Shown: one piece after another, positions 20,127 through 30,866 of the stretch
Numbering within the stretch: the stretch's first letter is position 1
How the letters are laid out: each line of letters opens with the position of its first letter
DNA from: Isoetes taiwanensis
Taxonomy: Eukaryota; Streptophyta; Lycopodiopsida; Isoetales; Isoetaceae
Reading direction: 5' to 3'
DNA: 64,000 bases
NCBI GenBank assembly: GCA_021234155.1
Contig: JAJEKV010000086.1
Coordinates: 1,614,001 to 1,678,000 of the forward strand
Notes under the pieces: generated by a model
Database searches by the model: none
What the model saw: the letters and a program-made list of their open reading frames with translations, nothing else
What the model was told of the DNA's origin: nothing
Program-made: the position numbers and the translations under genes

Positions 20127-23031
20127 ATGAGTAAAATGGAGCCAGGGAAGTCCAAAGGAGGCCATTGCCCTAGGCTCCAATGGAGGAGGATGGGTTGCCT
20201 TTTGTTGCACCCTTGCAACCAGACGGTATTTGCAGAGGGCATAATAACTGCAGTTGATCCATTTGATAGTGTGAATGATGAGAGGCTGGGAGATGAACAT
20301 CTTGGAGTTGGCATTGTGAAGCTTCTTATCGAAGTTGATACTATCATGTCCCAGGGAAGCTCTAGTGATTGCATTGTGTGCTCAGGGCTGCTGGAGTCCC
20401 AAGCTCAGTTGAGATGGCCAATTAGATTTATTACACACAAGAATGGTGATACTCTAGAATGCCCTCTTGAACTACACACCCCAAGGCCCACCCAAGGCCA
20501 TGTGGAAGATTTGGTGGTCGATGAGCATCCTTTGATCACAAGGAAGAGACGCTATGTCTTTCATAAAAGGCAGCCAAAGGTGCCCAAGAGGCCTAGAAGT
20601 GACAAATATTTAGAAAGGATGGAAAGTATGGCACCAACCAAAGAAAACCTGGAGGCAATTAGGGGACAAGAGTGTTGCAACCTAGATTGCATAGTGCATT
20701 ACAATGTGGATGACCTCTAAGAGATAAGGTCCCAATACATTGGACAACTTCAAAAAGATAGGATTAATTTCATTTACTCCTTGTGTAGGAATTCCAGCTA
20801 TGATGAAAAACAGGGGACGGCTGCTATATCAATTGAGGGGAATGAAGGTATGTATGAGAGCATTGAGATGGATTCTTGGGGTGAGCAAGTCTTCATTTTA
20901 CAGATACTGGGAGCAGGTTAGAAAAGGGCACACTTTGTTCCAACATGGTAATGCACTCACTTTGAAACCTAGAGCAAATACTCTAAAGGCCATTGCAGTC
21001 TTCGAGAGCTTTGTGAGATACATGTCTCAATCTATGCCCCACAAGTCGAGAAGGTGAAAGCACGGTGTGTGAAAGTGGTGCAAAAGAGTGTTGCCACAAC
21101 ACTATATCCAAAAGGAGTGCCTTAAGGAGGTCAACTCCATCCTAGAAACCTCGAGGTAGGCCTCTTTCTCAATCACATTTCAGCAAGTTATGGAGCACTC
21201 ACTTCTCGGACGTGAGTGTCCTACAACACATGCCATTCTCAAAGTGCAACACTTGCATTCAACTCAAGGATACACTTGCATCAACTGCAATAGAGAAAGA
21301 AAGAATGGCAATTAGGGAGCAATTTGCAGATCACCAAAGGGACCAAATATCATGTAGACAGTTGTATTGGCAGTGGAGAACATTTTCTGAGATGCAGCCG
21401 GACAAATTTTTGTGTATAATTCATGATAAGATGGACCAACACAAGACTTTCTTGCCAAAGCTAGATCCTTTACCCAAGCGTTGTCAAACGCTTTTCGTGA
21501 TGAAAGTAAGTCGGGCGGGTGTATTAACACATGGTCATGGAACTGGAACATATGGTCATTTTGTGCTTGATCTATGGAGAGATGATCCAAACTTCCATGT
21601 GAGCTCTATTTTCAAGTGCTTGATAACACTAGAGAAAGGATCGATAGAAGGGAGGAGGTATTCCCTTCAAGCACCCATTTTTGAGGCTTTGATGGATGAT
21701 CAACCGCTTTGTTACCAAAAGGCGGATAAAAAAGCTCACATCCAAGGTGCCTAGTGAATCAAGGAGGACTTGGGATGATTTCCCCTTACTAGAGAAATCA
21801 CCTGCCGAGGAGCTATGTGTTCAGTTGGACAACTGTTGGAAAGAAAACAAGAATAGATGGATGTTTGGGGCAATGTCATACTTGACAGCAGTGGGAGTAT
21901 TCAAAGTTGTGAAAGTGGGATTCATGATGGTTGGGCATACGCATGATGATATTGATGGATTCTTTGGAACTTTCTCCACCAAGCTCAAGAGAGAAAACGT
22001 GACCACTCTCCCTGAACTAATGGATGTGTTTGAGAGCTGCATTGACCCCAACCCAATGGCTTTCTTGATGGATGAGGTTGCAGATTGGAAATCATTTGTA
22101 GAAGGATACTTGCTAGATGGCAAGGACCAGTTGACAGGACACACAAAGCCACTTCAATTCAAGTTTTGGGTTAGGGATGGAATACCAATCATGCAATATA
22201 AGTGGAGACCAGGTGACAAGTTGTGGATGCCTGTACAAGGTATCGAGTTGTGGCAAAGGGGGTGCTGCTGGTGAAGTTCTCATTCCTAAAGGGCAGCCAA
22301 AACCACTACCTCCCTTCAAGACAGGTCAAAGACTCTAGCCAACTGGTGAAGGGCATCAAGGATTACATAACGACTTTGGGATGATGTTGAAATGGAAAGC
22401 ACACCTCCACTCTTAAGAAAAATCAAATGGACTCCCCTAATCAAGTACTTGGGAGAAAGTTGTAACATGCTTAGAAACCGAACGACCATGTGGGAGGGAG
22501 CTAAGAGACGGGTTCTTGCCGAGTCAAGATGGGAGGGTTCTCAAGGTGCAAGCACGTCTAAGAATGCTCACTTGGGTCCCAAGTGGTTTTGTGGGAAGTA
22601 AGGCCTCAAAGCCGGAAGTGGTTTGATCTTCACGAGTGGGATCCCTTTGAGGACATCAAGGAAGGATACTTTGTGCTAGTAAGGCCTGATGATGAGGACT
22701 GTCCAATATGGTTAGGGGTGGCACTCTCTCGATGTGACCACCACTATGCCCTGATGGAGAGGAGTTGCGCCTGGATTCCAAATTCAATATTGGGAGCCCA
22801 TTGGGAGGCAGCCAAGAAGGGCAACTTGAAGGAGCAATACACCGATTGCTTTGGGAGAAGAAGTGGAGGCCAAATTATCTTGACCCTCAAAGGAGGGAAT
22901 TGGTGGAGTGTGTGGTATGGTCATATCCAAGTTCTCACATTGCAAAAGACAACACACACAAGATCCCAAGAAAGGAGATGGACAAGGCCATGAGCAACCT
23001 CCATGCTATATCATTGTATGAGGGTGCATAA
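20127..23031 (+). pseudogene. DUF7869-like DDE-type transposase
   Basis: Matches a family of TE-derived proteins (DUF7869) whose RNase H-like core probably carries out transposition. In order: a Cys-containing N-terminal region (GQECCNLDC near 20665-20690), a helix-turn-helix-like segment (WILGVSKSSFYRYWEQVRKG, about 20868-20927), an Asp in IHDKMDQ (near 21420), HGHGTGTYGHFVLD, the Asp of QLDNCWKENKN (near 21820-21852), GHTHDDID (about 21933-21956) and a C-terminal tail ending IPRKEMDKAMSNL (about 22965-23000). It is decayed. There is a TAA at about 20718, frame changes near 20810, 21060-21210, 21740, 22260 and 22780, and several more stops. The domain order is complete, so it was once a full gene. 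Catalytic assignment is inferred. Confidence 0.78.
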
Positions 23032-23202
23032 TATTGAGAAGTTTGAAAACTTTCTCAACTAGTGGTTTGTAAAATTTATGAGGAAAACAAGTAACCCAAT
23101 TCTATGTGTGTCATGTGTAATTCTATTCAAGCAATCAATTCAGAAATTTCTTTTATGGTGTGTGAGTCCCATTTTCAGTCCGAGTCCCAAAATTCAAGAT
23201 TT

Positions 23203-23227
23203 GTCCCACTTTAATTAAATACGACTT
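23203..23227 (-). repeat. Right terminal inverted repeat of the 12.2-kb transposon
   Basis: Twenty-five bases, an exact reverse complement of 11043-11067. The LINE frame resumes at 23228. Confidence 0.93.
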
Positions 23228-24177
23228 AAAATCTCAGGGTAAAGCTAAACAGAATATGAATTCTACTGAAAAGAATTCACAGACCTCTTCTACTACTCCA
23301 GCAAGCCTAGCTCAGCAAAATATAACTTCTAATGTGCCTCATGGTCAATCAGATTTGGTTTTGACCAGATCTGTTTGCCCTACCAATGAAGTTAATTATG
23401 ATGGGAACAATCTGCAACAAGGGAGTATGGCTCAACTTCAAGATAAGCTGCCTAAAAACTGTCAAAACACTTTTCAGGTATTATCTGACCCGAATATTAA
23501 TTTAGGTCCTGATTTGCATAAGAGCAAAGTGTGTTGTCCCTCTATTGCCTTTCCTGCACCACAAACATCTGAGATTCCCTCACCTCACAACCAGCCTATT
23601 CCCACTCCTCCTGTTCTGCCATCTCTGCCATCTCTCATTGATTTGGACTATCCCATCATAAATGTGCCCCTGAGTCCTCCAAAAATATCCAGTAAAGTTG
23701 CAGATCAGCTAGCTTCCCTGCAAATGGTTCTTGGCTCAGAAGATAAGGATCTCTCACAGGAAAATGAGGTCAATAAATTGGATACTTGTGACTATGTCCC
23801 TAAGACTCCATAAGATAAAGATGCTGCAGAAGAACAGTTGGAGCCACATGAAAATTCCAGGCAAGTTAATCATTCTGCTCCTTTAAATAACCTTGATATT
23901 AATTCTATGTTTCATTTTTATCCTGGTGGTTATTCTGACAATAGTGATCATAGTGATCATAGTGATGGTGAAGATCAAATAATTGACAAAGAGAATTGGG
24001 GAAAGGAAGAGTATCTTCTTGAAAATTCTACCAAATCATCTAAGTCTGACAGGGACCATCCAGCTAATAAGTCTAGTAAAAAGGTTGGGAATAACAAGGG
24101 AAAGCTCATATCAGGGTTGAACAAAACTCCTGCTCAAAATACAAGGAGCAAAAAGAAATCAAAATCTTCTAGATATT
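23228..24177 (+). pseudogene. LINE ORF1, C-terminal part
   Basis: Continuation of the ORF1 that stops at 11042. Excluding the transposon and one AAAA, codons run through without a shift. The product here is hydrophilic, Ser/Pro/Asn-rich and ends in a basic Lys/Arg tail, as plant L1 ORF1 tails often do. One stop (TAA at about 23813) breaks it before the second open stretch, 23838-24177. ORF2 begins a few bases downstream. Confidence 0.72.
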
Positions 24178-24192
24178 GATTTTCCCCCTTCT

Positions 24193-24727
24193 TTGCTTAA
24201 TCTCTCTCTAGATATGAAGATTTTATCTTGGAATCTTAGAGGAATTAAAGGCCCTCTTAAAAGAAGAAGAGTCATTGCTCAAATCAGGTTATATAATGCT
24301 GATATTATTCTTCTTCAGGAGATCAAGCTTCCTTCCTTTGAAGCTAGTAACTTGGGTGATTGGATTTATCCCAATTCCTCCTCTATTTGGATTGATTCTG
24401 TTGGGGCGAGTGGTGGCCTTGCTATCATTTGGAGGGCTGACCTCAATCATATCTCTTGTTATAATGGCCCCTCCAGAACATGGCAAGCTGTTACTCTTTC
24501 TGTTTCCAATTTTGTCTTTGGTATTGTTAACATCTATGCTCCAACTAATCCAAATGATAGAGAACCTGTTTGGAAAGAGATCAACTCTTGGCTAGCCTCT
24601 CAAAATTTGGACAACTGGATTATTGCTGGGGACTTCAATAACACTCCTTCCTGGGACCTGAAATTAGGGAACAAAATCAATATGACTAGATCTGAGAGAC
24701 AAGCCTGGGACTCTCTTCTTTCTGATA
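24193..24727 (+). pseudogene. LINE ORF2, APE-type endonuclease domain
   Basis: Start of L1 ORF2, which nicks target DNA to prime reverse transcription. The likely start is the methionine before KILSWNLRG (about 24214). Visible catalytic motifs are SWN, LLQEIK (metal-binding Glu), the IYAPTN loop and GDFNN (Asp and Asn). The domain is cut after codons for SLLSDN by the tandem Helitron2-like insertion. Its last part, with SDHQP, resumes at 30867. Confidence 0.9.
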
Positions 24728-27700
24728 ATGCCACGGTTCTATTGCGATAGCAATAGAACCGACATTCCTTGGATGGGGACGCCTCATCTCACAACGTCTA
24801 TTTATTCTGCCTCTTCTCCTAGTTTCATTCATCGGCGTTCTCTTGAGCTAGTTTCTCCTTCTTCTCTGCCCTACCAGTTTGATCAAGTTTGTTCCTTTCC
24901 TATCAATTTCATCCATTTCATTGCGGTTTGCTTGGAGTCAACTGGGTGCTTAGATTGTTGAATCCGTGTCAGTGCCTATTGATGATCGGTCTTGGTAGAC
25001 GGTTGCGTATGGCATGATGGCCGGCTTGATATGCTTGAGGATCGCTTTCGCTTTTTTCTGTTGGTGCTTTTCTTTCATGTTAAAAGTTTAGATGTGCATC
25101 GTTTTCCATTTTACAGTATTTGATTGTACATTATTTGAATCGGGTTTGATGCCTCACTGTTAGGACATCGTTTTGTGGATAGTTGTTCATCTGTCGTCTG
25201 AATTTTCCAGTAGTTCAGATCAGACAGGCTTGGCCAGGGTTCAATGTGTCAGCTCTGTTTAAAGCTTTATCATTACTTAGCTCTCTTTAATCCTGGTTTT
25301 GGGATCTCCTAGGTTTTCCGTTTTGATTTGTCTCACAGGAAACTCTCGCAAGCAAGATCTCCTTATACTGACAGAATCTTGAACTAGTCTTACATTACAG
25401 CTTCAGAACTGATGTTTCTAGATTGCTTCAGAACTGATGTTTCTAGACCGCAGAAAGGAAGATCCATCGCAGAGAGAACACCAGCCAGTTCCAGCACAGT
25501 CCAAGTCCGGGACTGGCCCTGCTTTTCTGATCGAGACTCCTGGAAGGACTTTTCGCATCAACCTGTGTTACCTTGGCCCTGCACCGACGGATTTAGGCGG
25601 AAGCATGCACCGGAGTTGGACATCTTTTGCCGCGTGGTGTCTGCCGACTTTGCCCAGGTTTTTTCCTTTTTTGTTAGCTTGGCAAGTTGCAAAGGGATAC
25701 CATCACCTGGATATCCTATATTTGGCATGGTTCATTTTGCATGCACATAATTAGTTATGTCTTTGTCTTCCACCTTGGTTATTATGGATGCGGTCTTCAG
25801 ATTAATACTCCCAATGTTTGGTCCCATGTCATCCCGAGTTGGTTTCCTTTTGCTCTTTCACCTTGCGGAGTGTTTATTGACCATGAGCTCCGAGCTTTCT
25901 ACATTATAGTTTTCATTCCTTCATTCACACACTACCTCATGCTCCTAGCGACGACCACCCTGCTTCAATGCGGATCTTCATACGGTGCTCGCCCCTTTTT
26001 GTTCTCATTTGTTTTAATGAGTTTGAATCATTTATATTGTAGGTTTCGAAGTCGGTGTGTCGTTGTTGTGGGTATTGGTAAGTTTCATGCCTTGCTTGGA
26101 GGACCTGAGTTCGATGCCCAACCATGGGTTCGGAACCGTCAATGGGGTCTTTTCGAATTGGCGAGCCGTTTCCAGGAGCCTATGTTATCTAGAGGGGAGT
26201 TTTTTCAAGCCGTACACAGATAATGTCCCCTTTACTCAAGATGTTACGGGTTTGGATACATTCACCCATTCAGTGGTATGGCTTTATTAGACCCGGTTTT
26301 ATTCTTTATTTAGGTGCATATGTTGATGATTTACATAGTTTCTTCATTTGCACTCAACGGGGTCAGTATGGTACCGCCTTGGTTCACGATAAGCACTTTG
26401 ACAGATAATTCATCTAGTTTCTAGTATTGCACTTATTAATGGGGGTATGTTGACGTTTTCTGTACTTTGTTGACATTTATTGGTTCTCTTTGTGCTCGGT
26501 TCTCCTTTCATGTTGTGCATCTTAAGCCTTTTTTCTACTGGTTGCGCATTTTTTCTTTTCTCGGTGGTTCTGGCATCAAATGTGCATGGATTCGATCCCC
26601 TTTTGGTTTCATTCATCCCTTCTTTTTCATTAATAGTTTGAGGTCGTTGATAGAGTCATTTTGTGGGCATCGATACTGCATAAAAGTTGGTCCATCCCCC
26701 TTTGCATAGATTCATGCGTTTTTTTTTTCCTTGGTTTCATCGAATTTTGTAATCTTGGAATCTTTGTTGCCAGGGTTGGAGTGTTCGTTATTCTACGTTT
26801 GTTGTGTTTTTCGATATTGTCCATGTGCTCACTTTGACTGGATGTTAGTGTATCTCGTTCGTTTTGCTCTTTCTTTATTTCTAAAAGTTTCAATATCGTT
26901 CCTTGGTTAGGGTTTTCTGACACATTCCCATGCTTTTGGCATTTAATGCTAGTGGTCGGCATTGAAACAGGGTACTTTTGATTCTCCTCATGACTTACGG
27001 TTATCTTCATAGCCGTTATGTGCTAGTTGTTTTGGTTCATCGAATTGCTCAGTTCATGGATGCATTGTGTTCCCCAGTTTTCTTCCATTAATTCATCTCA
27101 TTCTTTTTTCTTCTATACCATTGCTCTGTTTCCTCCTGCAATGCAAGGTATGCCTTGATGCGATGTATGCCTTGAGTTAGGTTAGTGGCCCCTTCCATAT
27201 TGTGGCCATTGCTCTGTTTCTCTTATCTCTCTTTGGTTCATTGGTTTTTGGGGATTATGCTTCTTCATTTGCTATATACATGCTCCCAAGTGAGTCACTA
27301 GGTCTTATTTTTTCGTTTAGTGATGTGTTCTTTTTCGCCTTGTTAACTCGAAGTTTTTTGGTGCATTTTCTCCTTTGTTACCTCAGTGTCTATCGTTTGC
27401 GGTTCCGCTATCTCTTTGGTTATCTGAGCATCTATCGTCTCAGCCTCACATGTTCTCTGATCATCTTACTCCTTTTACCTCATTTGCTCTTTTCTTTCTC
27501 ACATTCCTTTTTTACATCTATTTGTTTACCTCCTTTTTGCTATTATCTCTATCATAGGTATTTTGTGCCATTGTATATGTGTTACTTACTCCTTTTGCTT
27601 CTCGTCGTTGTGTTTTATTCCATTTGTCTTGTTTTCCCAATTGGTCTATCTGCCTTTGTTTGACTTGTACCATTATTTCCCCGTTTTTCTTGACTATCTA

Positions 27701-29705
27701 TCTGTTCCATTGGCACATTTGTATCTTTAGTTCGCATATCTCATTTGTTCTATTTGCCCCTTTGGCCGACAGAGTTTGTATTTGTTCCATTTGTTTTTGT
27801 GTCCTCCATTTGTTCTGTCTGCTCATATTTGCTTGATTTGTACCAAACCCATATGCTATCTGTCTATCTGCTCCATTGGCCTGCTATGTTCCATTTGTCT
27901 TGGCTACCCCATTTTTCTCCTGCCCCTTTGTTACTTTTTTGCGCGTCATTGTTTAGTTCCTCGGCTTTGCTCCCTTTGTCTTGTGAGGGCATTCTTGTCC
28001 CGTAATAATTTATTTGCTCGTTCTCCTCTATATTTTACATTTTTGGTGATGTAATTCTTAGTAAATGCAGTTGGCGTGTTTTTTATGCTGTCATTGGCTT
28101 GGTACTTTTTTGAGGGAGGTCGTGTCCCGTAGGCATCGATTTTTCTCGTCGTTCTCCCGTTTTGCATATAGTGATTGAGTTTGTTTCTCTCTATTGGGGC
28201 ATTGCTCAAGGTGCTAGAAATGGGCGTTCGTGCGTTCATTATATTATGATGTTGCATATGTTCTTGGTAGGCATATTGGTTAGCGTTATGGTTGTTTGAT
28301 ACCCACATGCACCTTTGCTGATCTAGTCTATTTTTTCCTCTATCCCATATTTTCATGTGTATCAGTGGTGCTTGTTTTGTTTCTTTATTTCAGCATGTTG
28401 CCTATGGGCTGTCATTTTGTCCATTTTCTCCATCAACCTCTGTTAATTTCACTATTCCATTTCATCCCATTGGCTTTTATTCCATCTTCCTTCTTCTATT
28501 ACGCCTACTATAGTTGGTCCTTCAATATCAATTAACCATTTTTTAGTTGTGGTATTGATGGGCCCATTTCTCCACTTCACTTCTTTGTTCTATGTATTCT
28601 CTTGATTTCAACTTGCTCCATTGTGGGTTTGTTGTGCTCCAGTTGCTATATGCTCTTCATTATCTCAGTAGCTCCATTTGATATCATTTCTCTATTCGTT
28701 GTGTTTACATTTCTATTCTATTCTATTCTATTCTATTCTATTCTATTCTATTCTATTCTATTCTTCATTAAGTTTCTTTGTTGTTTCGTTTAACTTTGTT
28801 GACCTTATTACTCCTTTAGTTGCATCAGTTCCTTCTTTGATTTCGACTTCTTGTTACCTTTCTTTTTGCTAGTTAGGTTAGTTCAGTTTTGTAGTGTTTG
28901 TTAGTGTAGTGTTTTTACTGCTACCATAGTCACTTGATATCTCTACTTTGTTGATGTCGTCATGTTCGTGACTTTGTCTGCTGGTGTCCCAGAAGTTCCT
29001 TTCCCCATTTCATACTGCATTGTCCTATTGTGTCCTTCATTTTTATGCTCCTTTTCCATACATCCTATTGTTCGCATTCCGTCTTTAATTGCTCATTCTA
29101 CCGTTGCTTCAGTGTCTCTGACTTCTATTTATCCCCTTTCACTCCATTTTTTGGTCTCCTTTTCCTCTGATTTACTCAGTTGCCGTGATTGCTCTTTCGC
29201 TCTCAAGTCGTCATCTCTTCGGTACTCTGGAATTCCTTGCTTGTCCCTTCCGCCTTGTTTATTCCATTGTGTCCTTTTTTGCTCATCCCATTATCTGGTA
29301 TTACTTGCTCATTCTACTTCATTGCTCCTTCGTCTCTATCATCTCTTTATCCCCGTTTTCTCTATTTTTCTTGGTTTCTTCTTCTCCTTTCATTTACTCC
29401 AGTTGCCTTGGTTGCTCCTTGCTCTCATCAGGCCATTTCCTTCGATACTCTAGTACTTCTTACTTGCTCCTTTCTGTCCATCTGTCTCGTTGCTCTATTA
29501 TCTTGTTGCCTCTTTGCCCCTTTGATTTGTTGTATCATCTGTTCCACGATTTACCACTCTGATCTTGTTTTCTAGCCATCCCATTTTCCATTTCTTCACT
29601 TCATTTTTGTCTTTTTTCCTCCTGTCAGCCTAGTTTGCATTATTCTCTTAGGGTAGATTCCTCTTCTATCGGCCACTTGGTTGTGTCCTAGGACCCATCC
29701 TAGGA
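24728..29705 (-). mobile_element. Helitron2-like element A
   Basis: On the minus strand it begins at 29705 with TCCTAGGATGGGTCCTAGGA and ends at 24728 with the subterminal complement CCCATCCAAGGAATG, a hairpin (GGTTCTATTGC/GCAATAGAACC) and GTGGCAT. Both flanking bases are T, with no target duplication. This is the asymmetric-terminal-repeat plus 3'-hairpin structure of Helitron2/Helentron elements. Its 5.0-kb body is pyrimidine-rich on the plus strand with no Rep/helicase frame. The long open frames inside are low-complexity. It abuts element B directly. Confidence 0.75.
28711..28763 (+). repeat. (CTATT)n microsatellite
   Basis: About ten tandem copies of TTCTA/CTATT inside element A. Confidence 0.95.
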
Positions 29706-30866
29706 ATGCCACGGTTCTATTGCGATAGCAATAGAACCGACATTCCTTGGATGGGGACACCTCATCTCACAGCGTCTATTTATTCTGCCTCTTCTCCTAG
29801 TTTCATTCATCGGCGTTCTCTTGAGCTAGTTTCTCCTTCTTCTCTGCCCTACCAGTTTCCCTCACCCTCCCTCCTTTGATTCTCTGGCAAGAGGCAGGTC
29901 CATTTTTTCAGTCTACATTATTCCGTTCCATTGTTGAAGTTGCTCCAGTTCTTGTTGGTCAGTTCGCCATCTTTACTTTTCGGGTCGCCCTGCAGCCTCT
30001 CACTTCTTCCATGTATTCTTTTCAATGTTTTTTGCGAGTACGTATGTGCTGATAGTTTTATTTTCCTCGGTGTGGCACAGTAGATTCCGAGGCATACTTT
30101 TTAATTCATTCTTTCTCGGCGTGGCACTTTAGCCTCCGGGACATGATGCTTTTTTCACTCTCTATACTTATTGGTTTACTCTTTCTCGGCATGGCTCTAG
30201 TGTTTTATTTTTTCATTCATGTTTTCTCTCAGTGTGGCTTTGTAGCCTCTGAGTCAATATTTATTATTCATGTTTCTCTCGGCGTGGCGCTGTTGCCTCC
30301 GAGATCATATTTATTGTTATTCTCGGCGTGGCGCTGTAGCCTCCGAGGCAGCACTAATCGGTTGTTTTTTCCCGCGATGGTCAGTCTGCGGATGGTTCCC
30401 GATTGGTCGGCTGTTGTTTCTTTCTCGGCGTGGCCCTGGAGCCTCCGAGTCTTCTTGCCTATGGCATCTAACTCATTGATGGGTTATTTTTCTTTCAGCT
30501 TTGATTCTGCAGGATTGTTTAAGGCTTTGTGGTTGCCATAGTGCGTGGGGTCGTGCTTCAACTATTTGCTTGAGTTTCCTCAAAAACCCAAGAAGGCGTG
30601 GTTCTTCTTCCCGATGAGGAGCAGTCACCGGGTCTTTTTACCTTTGCATCGACCAAGTGGCGGATTAAACCATTTTTTATGTCGTATTCTTCAGTTTCAT
30701 CATGCTCTCGATGATTGTCTAGATTCGGAGCATTTAAAGTTCATATTTCCAGATTTATCTATCCCTAGTGAGGGATCCATTTGTACTCAATGTTTTTACA
30801 AAGCTCAATGAGAACACCACTTCACTTCATCGGCCACTTGGTTGTGTCCTAGGACCCATCCTAGGA
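29706..30866 (-). mobile_element. Helitron2-like element B, head-to-tail with A
   Basis: Shares its first about 150 bp (plus-strand left) and last about 35 bp with element A, with few differences, but has a different 1.16-kb interior. The A/B junction at 29705/29706 has no spacer, and the LINE resumes at 30867 with no base gained or lost. It carries an array of short hairpins and no transposition gene. Confidence 0.78.
30064..30451 (+). repeat. Hairpin array CTCGGCGTGGC...GCCTCCGAG in element B
   Basis: About seven units (near 30066, 30113, 30185, 30228, 30275, 30326, 30424), each with arms CTCGG/CCGAG and GGC/GCC around a short variable loop. The best copies are CTCGGCGTGGCGCTGTAGCC followed by TCCGAG. 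Weak arms in other units keep the same layout. Confidence 0.78.

Larger units (their letters stand above)
11043..23227. mobile_element. 12.2-kb TIR DNA transposon with DUF7869-like transposase and accessory gene chain
   Basis: Perfect 25-bp terminal inverted repeats (11043-11067 and 23203-23227, outer bases AAGTCGTATTTA) bound the element. AAAA flanks both ends, a candidate 4-bp target duplication. Taking out the element with one AAAA restores a continuous LINE ORF1. The right arm encodes a transposase on the plus strand (20127-23031). The left arm encodes, on the minus strand, ParB-like, methyltransferase-like and FCP1-like segments (16534 to 12361). Palindromes with core GACTCGCGAGTC are spread through it. 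All genes are damaged. The superfamily is not one of the common plant groups (hAT, MULE, CACTA, Harbinger) as far as I can judge. Confidence 0.88.

Noticed and set aside
20127-23031. hAT, MULE or PIF/Harbinger transposase
   Set aside because: Motif order (HTH-like, HDKMD, QLDN...ENKN, GHTHDDID) matches DUF7869-type proteins and lacks the hallmark motifs of those families.
28711-28763. (CTATT)n run in element A as the tail of another inserted LINE
   Set aside because: No LINE 3' sequence flanks it on either side; treated as a microsatellite.
25412-29575. Long open frames in the pyrimidine-rich body of element A
   Set aside because: Products are Leu/Ser/Phe-rich low-complexity strings with no domain. 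They arise from T/C-rich composition.
24728-30866. AATG at both ends of the A/B insertion as a 4-bp target duplication, making it a TIR element
   Set aside because: AATG also occurs at the A/B junction and can be explained as part of the conserved ends. The LINE frame is restored with no duplicated base when boundaries are set at T^T, and the other subfamily restores the gypsy integrase the same way.
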